NCBI GenBank assembly: GCA_016867395.1
Contig: VGJS01000009.1
Span: 26,771 to 90,770 of the forward strand
Length of the DNA stretch: 64,000 nucleotides
Direction of reading: 5' to 3'
Source: Candidatus Handelsmanbacteria bacterium
GTDB taxonomy: Bacteria > Latescibacterota > UBA2968 > UBA8231
Shown here: one piece after another, positions 35,374 to 45,600 of the stretch
Layout of the letters: each line of letters begins with the position of its first letter
How positions within the stretch are numbered: position 1 is the first letter of the stretch
Notes under the pieces: generated by a model
What the model was told of the DNA's origin: nothing
Database searches by the model: none
Seen by the model: the letters and a program-made list of their open reading frames with translations, nothing else
Program-made: the position numbers and the translations under genes

Positions 35374-37194
35374 TCAGGCCGGCTGGAAGTGGGCCTCCAG
35401 CCGGGGCAGGTCCACCCCGCGTAGTTCGAGGGAGACGGAGCTGTTGAGGGGCGGGTCCGCAGGCAGGTGCGCCGACAGTTCCAGGGCCAGCGCGGGGATG
35501 ATCAGAATGCTGCGCCGGTCTCGGCGGTCTACCAGAATACCCTCCCACCACGAACCGATCCTCTCCATTAAAAAAACCAAGGTCCAGTGCCGGTTGCTCA
35601 GGCGCTCGGCCTGGCGCACCGCCCCGGTAACTGCCTGGGCAGCTCCCACCCTCGCCAGCAACTGGTCGGCGGCCAGGGTGCGATCCCCCCGCACCTGGGC
35701 CCGCAACTGCTGGTGGACCACCAGATCCAGGTAGCGCCGCAGCGGGCTGGTGGCCTGGGCATAGGCTTTGAGGCCCAGGCCGGCGTGGGGGCTGTGGGCG
35801 CTCTTGAGCTGGCTGCGCCTAAGGGTGCGGCGCTGGGCGAACATGCCGGCCAGCCCCTCGGCCGAGGGCAGGGGCTCGCGTTCCTCGGGCGGGTCCTGGG
35901 TGGAGAAGGGGAAGGGCAACTGCTCGTCAAGGGCGAAGCGGGCGGCGGCGGCCCCGGCCATCAGCATGGCCTCGGTGACCAGGTCCCGGCTGGGCAGGGA
36001 AGGCAGGGGTTTGATGCTCACCTGGCCCTGCTCGACGCGGATCTTGAGCTCGGGCAGGTCGATGAATAGGGCGCCCCTGGCCCGGCGTCGGGCCTGGGAG
36101 GCCAGGGCCAGGCGATGGAAGGTCTGGAAAGGTTCCTCGACGATGCGCTGGTCCACCTCCTCGTAGGTAAGCCGGGTCACCCGCACCAGGGAGGGGGCGA
36201 TAGTCAGGCCCACCACCTCCCCGGCCGGGCTGAGATCCAAGCCGAATGAAAGGGCCGGCGAGGTCTCGGCCAGCCCCAGGCCCAACTGCTGGGTCACCTG
36301 GGGGGGCAGCATGGGCACCACCCCTTCGGGCAGGTAGAGGTTGGCGCCCCTGGCCCTGGCTTCCAGGTCGATGGGGCTGTCGGGCTCCACCAGGGCGGCC
36401 ACATCGGCCACGTGGACCCACAGGCGCCCCCCCTCGATGCTGAGGGCGTCGTCGGGGTCCTGGTTGCCCTCGTCGTCGATGGCAAAGGCGGGCAGGTGGG
36501 TCAGGTCCAGGCGGGGCTCCTGGCGCACGGAGGGCACCCCCAGGTGGGGTGGGTGGATGGGCAGGTCCAGGCGGCGGGGATGGGGATTGAGGGTGTGGTC
36601 CCAGCAGCCCAGTTCGAGCAGGAGAGCGTGGGCGTTCTCATCGGTCTCCCCGCTACCCAACTGGCGCAGGAGGCGGCTGCCGGGCTGCCGGCCCAGGGCC
36701 AGTTGCTCGGTCTCGGCCAGCAGGCGGCGGTCGGCGGGCAGGACCTGGCGGGCCCTGACCCTGGCGACGAAGTCCTCCCAGGCCCGCTCCTGCTCCTCCC
36801 TGGCCCGGCGGCTGGCCCTTTCGGCCTCCACCTCGGCCAGGGCGCAGGCCCGCACCGCATCGGGAGTGCCGCGAAAGTAGAGACCATCGGCCACCAACTG
36901 CCAGGTGGCCCAGGCCGTGGCCGGGGTGAAGTCGCCAAAGACCAGCTCGGACACCTCCGCCAGGGGTGCGGCGTTGCCGGCCAAAAGTTCCCAGGCGGTC
37001 TCCACCTCGCCCTGCGGGGGCTGTAATTCCCCGAGGCCCCGCAGGGGCCCTGGGTGCAGCAGCACCGCGTCCTTGGGCCGCACCTTCTGCGAACGGCCGT
37101 CCTCTAGTTCGAGGTCGAGGCGGTCGCCGGCGCTGCGCACCCGGGCGGGCCGGTTCTTGTAGAGCACCAGGCTGTCGGCGGGGATCGTCTGCAT
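35374..37194 (-). CDS. RNB-domain exoribonuclease (RNase II family)
   Basis: A 606-aa RNase II/R-type 3'-5' exonuclease. The catalytic RNB domain begins near residue 235 with FAIDDEGNQDPDDALSIE, which supplies the metal-binding aspartates, and runs through GANLYLPEGVVPMLP to YAQATSPLRRYLDLVVHQQL, the RNA-clamping segment. The N-terminal half is not a standard cold-shock pair, and the C-terminal S1 domain is short or absent, so this is one of the smaller RNB proteins also seen in cyanobacteria and many Gram-negative phyla. Not part of a sugar operon. Confidence 0.9.
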   Translation of the reverse strand: MQTIPADSLVLYKNRPARVRSAGDRLDLELEDGRSQKVRPKDAVLLHPGPLRGLGELQPPQGEVETAWELLAGNAAPLAEVSELVFGDFTPATAWATWQLVADGLYFRGTPDAVRACALAEVEAERASRRAREEQERAWEDFVARVRARQVLPADRRLLAETEQLALGRQPGSRLLRQLGSGETDENAHALLLELGCWDHTLNPHPRRLDLPIHPPHLGVPSVRQEPRLDLTHLPAFAIDDEGNQDPDDALSIEGGRLWVHVADVAALVEPDSPIDLEARARGANLYLPEGVVPMLPPQVTQQLGLGLAETSPALSFGLDLSPAGEVVGLTIAPSLVRVTRLTYEEVDQRIVEEPFQTFHRLALASQARRRARGALFIDLPELKIRVEQGQVSIKPLPSLPSRDLVTEAMLMAGAAAARFALDEQLPFPFSTQDPPEEREPLPSAEGLAGMFAQRRTLRRSQLKSAHSPHAGLGLKAYAQATSPLRRYLDLVVHQQLRAQVRGDRTLAADQLLARVGAAQAVTGAVRQAERLSNRHWTLVFLMERIGSWWEGILVDRRDRRSILIIPALALELSAHLPADPPLNSSVSLELRGVDLPRLEAHFQPA

Positions 37195-37262
37195 GGGGGG
37201 GAAAGGTAGGGTAGGGGGACGGCGATCACAAGGGGCGGCTCGCCTGTGGCGGCCAGGCGCGG

Positions 37263-37268
37263 TATATT
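37263..37268 (+). promoter_or_regulatory. -10-like element ahead of the M42 peptidase operon
   Basis: TATATT is in an isolated AT-rich spot 28 bases ahead of the ATG at 37297. AAAAGGA follows as ribosome site. This is the only promoter-like signal before the 13-kb run 37,297-50,435. No clear -35. Confidence 0.4.
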
Positions 37269-37296
37269 ATTGGAGATTCCGCAAAAGGACGGATTT

Positions 37297-38361
37297 ATGC
37301 GCGAGCAGTCCAGAGCCTTTCTGGAGGCGTTGGTGGGGGCGCCGGGGCCCTCTGGGTACGAGGGGCCGGTGCGGCGGGTGTGGACCGCCCAGGTGAAGAA
37401 ACACGCCGAGGAGGTGCGGGTGGACGTCCACGGCAACGCTATCGCCGCCTGCAATCCGGGGGGCTGCCCCCGGGTCATGCTGGCCGGCCACATGGATGAG
37501 CTGGGCTTCCAGGTCCTGCACATCGACGACAAGGGTTATCTCTACTTCGATACCATCGGCGGTTTCGACCTGGGGATCGTGCCGGGCCGCAAGGTGCGCA
37601 TCCACACCGCCAGGGGCGAGGTGTTGGGGGTGATCGGCAAGCGGCCCATCCACCTGATGACCGGCGAGGAGCGCCGCAAGGTGCCCGAGCAGCACGAGCT
37701 GTGGATCGATATCGGGGCCAAGGACGGCAAGGAGGCCCGCAAGCTGGTGGAGGTGGGGGACCCAGTCACCTACGACGCCAATTTTGAACTCCTGCGCCGC
37801 GACCTGGCCGTCTCGCGCGGTTTCGACAACAAGATGGGGGCGTACGTGGTGGCCGAGGTGCTGCGCCAGGTGTGGCAGAGCAGGAAAAAACTCCGGGCCG
37901 CCCTGTACGCGGTGGCCACGGCCCAGGAGGAGGTGGGCCTGCGCGGGGCCCGGACCAGCACCTTTGGCATCGACCCCCTGGTGGGCATCGCCGTGGACGT
38001 GACCTTTGCCACCGACCACCCAGGCATGGACAAGCGCAAGACCGGGGAGATGAGCATCGGCAAGGGGCCGGTGATCAACCGGGGGGCCAACAGTAACCCG
38101 GTGGTCTTCGAGCGGCTGGTGGCCGCGGCCCGCCGGGAGAAGATCCCCTACCAGGTATGCGCCGAGCCGGGGGGCACTGGCACCGATGCCAACGCCATGC
38201 AGTTAAGCCGGGCCGGGGTGGCCGCCGGCCTGGTCAGCGTGCCCCTGCGCTACATGCACACCCCGGTGGAGCTCCTCTCCCTCAAGGACCTGGACCACAC
38301 GGTGGACCTGCTGGCCGCCTTTGTGCTGGGCATCGACGAACACACCAGTTTCATTCCGTAG
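37297..38361 (+). CDS. M42-family metallo-aminopeptidase
   Basis: A 354-aa two-metal peptidase of the FrvX/endoglucanase-M (tetrahedral aminopeptidase) family. Ligands and catalysts are His in VMLAGHMDELG, Asp in VSRGFDNKMG, the Glu pair in TAQEEVGLRGA and His in MHTPVELLS. It trims short peptides in the cytosol as a large oligomer. The start at MREQSRAFLE follows AAAGGA; longer in-frame starts run into the promoter. It sits at the head of an operon otherwise about envelope and sugar metabolism. Confidence 0.9.
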   Translation: MREQSRAFLEALVGAPGPSGYEGPVRRVWTAQVKKHAEEVRVDVHGNAIAACNPGGCPRVMLAGHMDELGFQVLHIDDKGYLYFDTIGGFDLGIVPGRKVRIHTARGEVLGVIGKRPIHLMTGEERRKVPEQHELWIDIGAKDGKEARKLVEVGDPVTYDANFELLRRDLAVSRGFDNKMGAYVVAEVLRQVWQSRKKLRAALYAVATAQEEVGLRGARTSTFGIDPLVGIAVDVTFATDHPGMDKRKTGEMSIGKGPVINRGANSNPVVFERLVAAARREKIPYQVCAEPGGTGTDANAMQLSRAGVAAGLVSVPLRYMHTPVELLSLKDLDHTVDLLAAFVLGIDEHTSFIP

Positions 38362-38372
38362 AGGGAAGCGCG

Positions 38373-39479
38373 ATGAAGATCACCTCGGTGGAGGTCTGGA
38401 CGGTGGTGGTGCCCACTATCCCCGGCCGGGTACACAGCCCCGAGCTGGTGCCCGAGACCGGCTGGGACCAGATGCCCAAACACTTGCTGCGGCTCAACAC
38501 CGACACCGAGCTGTGCGGCCTGGGCGAGACCGACCGCGGGCTGCCCATCGAGCAGGTGCGGGAGGGGGCCGGGCTACTGCAGGGCCGGGACCCGGAGCGG
38601 TTGACCTTGCAGGATATCTACAATATGCCTGGGGAAAGGGGAGCGGGGTTGCCCCAGGTGGGGCGGGGGCCGGCGTACTCGGCCTTCGAGATGGCCGTCT
38701 TTGATCTGGTGGGCAGGGCCAGGGGCCTGCCGGTCCACGCCCTCCTGGGCGGGGCGGGGCGCGGCCGGGTGCGGGCCGATTACTGGATGGGGCAGCAGAC
38801 CCCCGAGGATAGTCGGCGGAGTGTGGAGCGGGCGCTCAAGCTGGGTTTCAAGGGGATAAAGATCAAGTGCCAGATCGAGGACCAGATGGTGGCGCGGATG
38901 CAGGCCATCCGCGAGGTGGGGGGTAAGGATTTCAAGGTGACGGTGGACCCCAACGAGCGCTTCCGCACCGCCGAGCAGACCATCGCCCTGGCCAGGGAAC
39001 TGGCGCCTTTGGACAACGTGGAGGTCTTCGAAGACCCCATCCCCAAGTCCGACCTGGAGGGGTATGCCCGCATCCATGAGGCCATCCCCTTCCCGGTGGC
39101 CATGCACCTGGGCGAGGGGGCCAGTATGCTGCGGGCGCTCAAGGCTGGGGTGGTGGACTGCTTCAACCTGGGGGGGAGCCTGATGGGTTTCCAGAAAAAC
39201 GCCGCAGTGGCCGCGGCGGCCGGCATGGCCTGCTGGCACGGTTCGGGCAATGACCTGGGCATCATCGACACCGCGTACATCCACGCGGCCGCGGCGGCAC
39301 CCAACTGCACCCTGGCCTCCGACTTTGTGGGTAGCTGGACCCGGGAGGACGACCTGATCACCGAGCCCATCGCCTTTGTCGATGGCCACGTGCCCACCCC
39401 GATGCAACCGGGGTTGGGCGTCGAACTGGACACGGCGGCCCTGGAGCGCTACTGCCAGGCCCACGAAACCTTGCACTGA
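38373..39479 (+). CDS. Mandelate racemase/muconate lactonizing-type enolase-superfamily enzyme
   Basis: A 368-aa enolase-superfamily protein. The barrel contains the KxK-type segment GIKIKCQIE, metal residues in VTVDPNERF, EVFEDPIP and HLGEGASM, and the general-acid/base-region His in CWHGSGNDLG, so both base ends are present. This differs from the enzyme at 5624 (no KxK there), so it probably acts on another acid. Likely reactions are acid-sugar dehydration or racemisation. It lies between the M42 peptidase and a lipoprotein, 11 bases from each. Confidence 0.85.
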   Translation: MKITSVEVWTVVVPTIPGRVHSPELVPETGWDQMPKHLLRLNTDTELCGLGETDRGLPIEQVREGAGLLQGRDPERLTLQDIYNMPGERGAGLPQVGRGPAYSAFEMAVFDLVGRARGLPVHALLGGAGRGRVRADYWMGQQTPEDSRRSVERALKLGFKGIKIKCQIEDQMVARMQAIREVGGKDFKVTVDPNERFRTAEQTIALARELAPLDNVEVFEDPIPKSDLEGYARIHEAIPFPVAMHLGEGASMLRALKAGVVDCFNLGGSLMGFQKNAAVAAAAGMACWHGSGNDLGIIDTAYIHAAAAAPNCTLASDFVGSWTREDDLITEPIAFVDGHVPTPMQPGLGVELDTAALERYCQAHETLH

Positions 39480-39490
39480 AAGGAGCGAAG

Positions 39491-39955
39491 ATGAAAAAGC
39501 TGGCGGTGCTGCTGGCCGGAGTGCTGCTGGCCGGCTGCGGCGGGGACGACAAGGATTTGCCCACCGGCTCGGCCCAGGCGGACATTGCCGTGGTTTCCCG
39601 GGTGATGGTGGGCGCCATGCGCGAGGCCTTGGTAGCCGCCCTGCTCAGCGACACCGCCTCGGTGCCCGGCACCAGGGGCTCGGTGGAGATCCAGGGCAGC
39701 AACTGGAACTTCGAGGGCTACTCGGCGGACGGCCAGTTGACCATCGACGGCCCCCTGGTCGTCGAGGAGTCCAAGTACCCGGAGATCCCTATCAAAGGCA
39801 CCCTGGAGCTGACCGGCTCCCAGGTGGGCACCCTGGTGGTGGACATCGTGGTCAAGGTGCAGGGCCTGGAGATCTCCTCCACCGGCACCTTCGTGCTCAA
39901 TGGCGAGACCCATGACGTGGCCCAGCTCATCGCCCAGGCGGCGGCATCGGGGTGA
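39491..39955 (+). CDS. Small lipoprotein of unknown function
   Basis: A 154-aa predicted lipoprotein. MKKLAVLLAGVLLAGCGGDD has a perfect lipobox (LAGC) with acidic residues at +2 and +3 of GGDD. The mature part is beta-rich with alternating hydrophobics (GTLELTGSQVGTLVVDIVVK) and has no cysteine or recognisable domain. AAAGGAG precedes the ATG. Its stop overlaps the next gene (GTGA), and the two precede the TonB receptor, suggesting an outer-membrane accessory role. I do not recognise the family. Confidence 0.7.
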   Translation: MKKLAVLLAGVLLAGCGGDDKDLPTGSAQADIAVVSRVMVGAMREALVAALLSDTASVPGTRGSVEIQGSNWNFEGYSADGQLTIDGPLVVEESKYPEIPIKGTLELTGSQVGTLVVDIVVKVQGLEISSTGTFVLNGETHDVAQLIAQAAASG

Positions 39956-40464
39956 GGGGCTGGTTCCTGGCGGTGGCGCTGTGGTGCTACGGCTGCGACC
40001 ACGGACTGGACGCGGGGCCGCCGGGCCAGAGCGGCATTGCCGGCCGGCTGGTGTTCAAGGGGGAATGGCCGCCCGAGGCCGAGGAGGTGGCGGTGGCGGT
40101 GTACGAAAACACCCCCTTGCAGGTGGCCGACCTCTACGAACTGAGCGGCTGGGACACCGGGGTGGGGATCGGCGTCCCCTTCCACGATTACTTCGTCCCC
40201 ATTGAAGGGGACGGAACCTACCGCTGGGTGATGGTCGCCTGGCGCCCCATGGGCAGCTTCTGGGACTTCCGCTCCCTGCTGGGCTGCTACCACGCCCCCG
40301 GCGACACCCTGCCCACACCAGTGACGGTGCTGCAGGGGCAGGTGGCCGGCGGGGTGGACATCGAGGTGGACTTCGGAGTGTTGCGCGGTGAAGAGGTTCC
40401 TGGGTACGATCTGTGTGTGGGCGCTCTGCCAGGCGAGCTGGTGGGCGAGGCCGGCGGCGGCTGA
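39952..40464 (+). CDS. Secreted or lipoprotein of unknown function
   Basis: A 170-aa protein started by GTG that overlaps the preceding stop. VRGWFLAVALWCYGCDHGLD looks like a short signal with a possible lipobox Cys at residue 15. The mature part begins GIAGRLVFKGEWPPEAEEVAVAVYE and resembles a beta-sandwich of the carboxypeptidase-regulatory or transthyretin kind (inference). The last 77 bases overlap the start of the TonB receptor in another frame, so the true end or the receptor start may differ. Confidence 0.55.
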   Translation: MRGWFLAVALWCYGCDHGLDAGPPGQSGIAGRLVFKGEWPPEAEEVAVAVYENTPLQVADLYELSGWDTGVGIGVPFHDYFVPIEGDGTYRWVMVAWRPMGSFWDFRSLLGCYHAPGDTLPTPVTVLQGQVAGGVDIEVDFGVLRGEEVPGYDLCVGALPGELVGEAGGG

Positions 40465-42658
40465 GGGGCTGTCCGGCCAGGTGGTGGACGCCCTGGACGG
40501 GCGGCCCCTTGCCGGGGTGTCCCTGGTGCTAGAAGGGGCGCAACTGGGCGCCCACAGCGACGGGGAGGGCCGCTTCCGCCTCGCCGGACTGCCCCCGGGG
40601 CCGGGCCGGCTGCTGGTGTCCCACATCGGCTACCAGCCCAAGGAGGTGCCGGTGGTGGCCGGACAGCAGGGGGAACTGCGCATCGCCCTGGAGGTGGCGG
40701 TGGTGGAGTTGCCCGGGGTGGTGGTCTCGGCCACGCGGCGGGCCCAGCTCTTTGCCGAGGCCCCGGTGAGCATGGCCGTGGCCCAGGCCCCCGAACTCCA
40801 GACCCGCAACGCCTTCACCCTCTCCGGTCCTCTGACCTACGTGGCGGGGGTCAACCAGGTGGGCAGCCAGATCGACATCCGCGGCTCCAGTGGGTATAGC
40901 CAGGGCACCGGCAGCCGGGTGCTACTTTTGCTGGACGGCTTTCCCATGCTCTCGGCCGACCTGGGGGACATTAAATGGGACGCGGTCCCCACCGAGGAGG
41001 TGGAGCGGGTGGAGGTGATCAAGGGGGCCGCCTCGGCCTTGTACGGCACCGGGGCCCTGGGCGGGGTGATCAACGCCATAACCCGCCAGCCCAGCCTGCG
41101 GCCCCAGACCCGCTTCCGCCTGCTCAGCGGGGTATACAGCCAGCCGGCCTATCGCTCGTGGCGTTGGGCCGAGGAGCGCATGTACCTGGCCGGTGGGGAT
41201 CTGAGCCACAGCCGCACCCTCGGGCTTACCGGTTTGGTCCTCGCCGGGGGCCACCAGCGCACCAGAGGCTACCAGGAGAACGACGAGTTCCGGCGCTATC
41301 ACCTCTACGCCAAGGCGGTGCGCCCGGTGGGGGAGCGGGGACGCTGGACCGGCCTGGCCCGCTGGGCCTCCGATGACCACGGGGTCTTCCTCCAGTGGAA
41401 GAACCGCCAGCATCCCCTGCAGGTCCCCGCCGGCGACCGGGGGGCCAGCACCTTGTCGCGCAAGCTCTACCTGTGCTCCGAGTACTACCAGATGCGGGGG
41501 CCGGCCCTGGGGTACAAGCTCAAAGGCTACTTCTACCGCACCGCCTTTGAGAACAGCCGCCAGGCCGGCGGCCTGGAATCGGTGGGGCGCAAGGCGGGGA
41601 CCGAGGTCCAGGTGGATTACACCGGGGTCGAAGACCTGGCCCTAAGCCTGGGCGGGGCCGCAGCATTTGACCGGGTGAAGGCCCCCGGAGACTTTATCGG
41701 CCAGCGCCAGGCCCACAACCTGGCCCTCTACGCCCAGGGCACCCGCCTGCTGCCGCCCTGGGCCGAGCTGGTGGCCGGGCTGCGCTACGACCACCACCGC
41801 CGCGACCAGGGGGAGGAGGGGCAGTTGGTCCGCTGCGCCCTGCCTCATGGCGAGGCGCGGCCCACCCAGCGGCAGTTGAGCCCCCAGGTGGGGCTTGCCG
41901 TCTTCCCCGCCCCCCACACCGCGCTGCGGGCCTCGGCGGGCAGGGGCTTCCGGGCCCCCTCCATCTCCGAGGTCTTCACCCAGGCCGAGGCCTCCGGGGT
42001 GCTAATCTGCCCCAACCCGGCGCTGCGGGCCGAGCGCAGTTGGTCCTATGAACTGGGTCTGCGGCAGGGGGTGGGCGGCTTCCTGCTGGTGGACGCGGCG
42101 CTCTTCTGGAACAGCTTCGACGGGCTGGTGGAGGCCCGGCCCGATCCGGCGCTGGGACAAGGGGTGCTGGCCGCCAATTTCCGCAACATCTCCAGGGCCA
42201 GGGTGCGCGGGGCGGAATTGGAAACACAACTGGCCCTGCCCGGCGGGCTGCGCTGGCGGGCGGCATACACCCTGCTGGACGCGGTGGAATTCCTGGCCCT
42301 GGAGGAAGTGCTGCCCATCTACGACGGGGGGGCGGAGCTGGTCCCCGGCAGGGAGGCGCCCCTCCCGTACCGGGCCCGGCACCTGCTCAACACCGGCCTG
42401 GGCCTCCAGCGGGGCCGGGTCCGGGGCGGGGCAGAGTTCCGTTACCTGAGTCGCTTCGAGCGCGTCTCTGGGCTCTTCCCCGAGGGGCGGCGGGACCTGG
42501 TGCCGGTCTACCTGGTGGACCTGTACGCCGCCGGCAGGCTGGGGGAACTGGACCTAACCCTGCGCATCGACAATCTGTTGAACTACCACTACCTGCTGAC
42601 CGAGCGGGAGCTGCGTTCCCCGCGCCGGCTGTCCCTGGGCTTGTCTGGGGCCTTCTGA
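40388..42658 (+). CDS. TonB-dependent outer-membrane receptor with carboxypeptidase-regulatory-like domain
   Basis: A 756-aa outer-membrane transporter. The GTG start gives the signal peptide VKRFLGTICVWALCQASWWA, cleaved near ARPAAA. A CarboxypepD_reg-like beta-sandwich follows (GQVVDALDGRPLAGVSLVLE), then a TonB-box-like VVVSATRR, the plug domain (NQVGSQIDIRGSSGY, DGFPML, IKGAASALYGTGALGGVIN) and a beta-barrel ending in the aromatic C-terminus LSLGLSGAF. No SusD partner is present, so it is likely for siderophores, cobalamin or small glycans. Neighbours are two small exported proteins upstream and a giant surface protein downstream. Confidence 0.9.
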   Translation: MKRFLGTICVWALCQASWWARPAAAEGLSGQVVDALDGRPLAGVSLVLEGAQLGAHSDGEGRFRLAGLPPGPGRLLVSHIGYQPKEVPVVAGQQGELRIALEVAVVELPGVVVSATRRAQLFAEAPVSMAVAQAPELQTRNAFTLSGPLTYVAGVNQVGSQIDIRGSSGYSQGTGSRVLLLLDGFPMLSADLGDIKWDAVPTEEVERVEVIKGAASALYGTGALGGVINAITRQPSLRPQTRFRLLSGVYSQPAYRSWRWAEERMYLAGGDLSHSRTLGLTGLVLAGGHQRTRGYQENDEFRRYHLYAKAVRPVGERGRWTGLARWASDDHGVFLQWKNRQHPLQVPAGDRGASTLSRKLYLCSEYYQMRGPALGYKLKGYFYRTAFENSRQAGGLESVGRKAGTEVQVDYTGVEDLALSLGGAAAFDRVKAPGDFIGQRQAHNLALYAQGTRLLPPWAELVAGLRYDHHRRDQGEEGQLVRCALPHGEARPTQRQLSPQVGLAVFPAPHTALRASAGRGFRAPSISEVFTQAEASGVLICPNPALRAERSWSYELGLRQGVGGFLLVDAALFWNSFDGLVEARPDPALGQGVLAANFRNISRARVRGAELETQLALPGGLRWRAAYTLLDAVEFLALEEVLPIYDGGAELVPGREAPLPYRARHLLNTGLGLQRGRVRGGAEFRYLSRFERVSGLFPEGRRDLVPVYLVDLYAAGRLGELDLTLRIDNLLNYHYLLTERELRSPRRLSLGLSGAF

Positions 42659-42683
42659 AAGTACAACAAGGAGCGTGATAACG

Positions 42684-45600
42684 ATGAAGAGCAAACTTCT
42701 CTTGATTATCGTAATGGTCAGCGGGCTAGGGATGGTCTCGGCCATTGGGGCAGCAGCACAGCTCCACTTGGTCAGAAACGTGGTGGACGACCTGACGGCG
42801 GCGGACAGCACTGTGGTGGTGGATGATCCGGACCTGGGAGGCGAGGATCTGAGCGACACGGATTTAGGTGACACGGACCTGGACGGTGCGGACCTGGGAG
42901 GCGAGGATCTGAGCGACACGGACCTAGGTGACACGGACCTGGACGGAATGGATCTAAGCAGCGAGGACCTAAGTGGAGCGGGTGGCACCGAGGATCTAGG
43001 CGGAGAAGAGTTTTTCGACGACTGGGACTTCATCGCCGATGACGGGTTCGCCGACGAGGAGTACTTCGACCCGAGCGAAACCACCTTCGACGAGTGGTTC
43101 GGCAGCGACGAGCTGGTCGACTGGGACGGGGATGGGGCGTTCAGCCAGGAGGACTACGATCTGCTGGTCTGGCTGACCGGGGAGGCGACCGCTGAGGATG
43201 TGGACGGGGACGGGTTTCTCGACGAGGAGGACTATGGCCTCTTTAAGTGGCTGGGTGGCAGCGCGGACAGCGATTTCAACGGCGACGGAGTGGTGGACGA
43301 TTGGGATTTCACCCTCTATCAGCAGGATGTGCAGGGGTTTTTCTTCAACGAGATCTATTATGTGTACGCCGAGTCCGACCACCGGAGCGCGACGATCTCC
43401 TGGTACTCCAGCGAGCCGGGGAGCAGCGACACCCTGCGCTACAAGCCGGCCGACAGCGAGGACTGGCAGGCGGTGCATGTCTCCTCCAGCGGGTACGAAC
43501 ACCAGATCACCCTCACCGGGCTGAAGGCCGGCACCGCGTACGATTTCAAAGCCCGCTCCCTCAGCGCCGACGGCCTGCTCAGCGAGTGGGTCCAGGATAC
43601 CTTCGAGACCCGCGGTAGGGCGGATATCCGGCCGGTGGTCATCGCCGACCTGGACATCCAGGTCACCGAAGACGCGGCCATCCTGACCTGGTTCACCAAC
43701 CGCTTAACCGATGCCCGCTACACCCTCAGCCTGGCCGGCAAGGTGGTGGCCCAGGGGGTGGAGGACGAGGAGGGGGAACTGGCCCACGAGATCTACCTGG
43801 ATAAGCTGGTGGCCGGAAGCGAGTACACCTACACCCTTTCCTCGACCCCTGCGGACGAGGAGAACCTGGTGGCCGAGGGGCTGGTCGCCAAGGGGCAGCT
43901 CACCGCCCAGCAAAGCGGCAGCTTCAACACCAGCAAACAGGCCGGGGAGCTGGAGTTCATCGACCCGCCCTTCAGCGTGGTCAGCAGCAACAGCGCAGTG
44001 ATCGAGGTGGCCCTCAACCAGAGCGCCGCGGTGAGGGTGGACTACGGCCGGGCCGACAATATCCTTGAGAAGACCACCTCGGGCACCAAGGTAAATCTCT
44101 ATAAAGAACAAATCAGCTCAGCCCAGCAGTTGAGCCAGCACAGCCTCACCCTGACCGGGCTCAAGGCCCAGACCACCTACCGCTACCGGGTCACGGCCCT
44201 CAGCCCCCAGGGGGACTCCCTCAGCACCGATCCCTACGGCAGCCAGCAGTGGAGCCACGACTGGCAGTTCACCACCGCGGCGGGCAGCGACACCCTGCCG
44301 CCGGTGATCGTCGAAGGCCCCCGGGTCTTTGTTAGGGACAAGCTGGCGGTGGTGGAGTGGAGCACCGACGTGGAGACCACCGGCAAGGTCTTCATCGGCA
44401 CCCAGGGGGGGACCTACGGCACCTCTGACGAGTTCGCCTTTGTCGACCGGGCCCCCGGCGGGGCCCCGATCTATGCCTACAGGCACGAGGTGACCCTAAC
44501 TGCTTTGGACGCGGCCACTGCCTACGCGTACCGCATCGAGAGCACCGCGGCCAACAACAAGACCGTGGTCTTCAGCCCGACCACCGCCGCCGGCAAAACG
44601 GCCAGGACCATGCAGCCGCCCGGAGGGGCGGGCACCTTCACCACCAACAACGATCCCGACACCCAGTTCCCGGTGATTCTCTCTGGCCCCACGGTCACGG
44701 GGAAGAGCCGCGGCAAGGCGGTCGTGGAGTGGACCACCGACGAGCCGGCCAACAGCGTGGCCAAGTTCGGCAAGAGCCAGCTGGACGGCACGGTCCGCTC
44801 GGGGGAACACGGACTAAGGCACAAGCTGGTGCTCACCAACCTGGAGGCAGGGATTTCCTATAAGTTCGTGGTCAATTCCACCGACCCTTTGGGCAACGGC
44901 GCCACGCAGAGCGCCACCGCGTACTTTACCACCGACCCGGATCTGGACCTAAAGGCGCCGGTGCTTAGCGCCGGGCCAGCGGTGGTGTACAAGAACGACC
45001 GCAGCGCGGCCATCCGCTGGACCACCGACGAGGAGGCCACCGGCCAACTGTTTTTTGGCACCACGGACAAGCTGGGCACGGTGCGCAGCCTGGACCAGAC
45101 CGGGCAGGTTCACGAGGTCAGCCTGACCAATCTCACTCCCGCCACCAAATACTATTACAAGGTCTCCTCCAGCGACCTGAGCAACAACGGCCCCACCAGC
45201 AGCCAGGTACTGAGCTTCACCACCGAGGCCCAGCCAGACCTTAGCTCGCCGGTGGTCTCGGGCGAGACGGCAGTGCCGGCCGATTCCCTGGCCATCCTCC
45301 GCTGGACCACAGACGAATTGAGCGACAGCTTCGCCGAGTTCGGCACCAGCGAGGCGCTTCTGGGCGAGAAGGTGGGCGACGACAAGGACCTCATTAGCCA
45401 CGAGGTGGTGCTCACCCACCTCAAGCCGGCCACCAAGTACTTCTACCGGGTGGGGTCGGTGGACCGGGCCGGCAACCCGGCCGGCTACAGCAGGGTGCTC
45501 TCCTTCACCACCCTGGCATCGGCGGACCTCACCGCCCCCGGGGTGCCCGCCGGCCTCAAGGCCCAGGCCGGGGAGGGGCAGGCCAGCCTGAGCTGGACTG

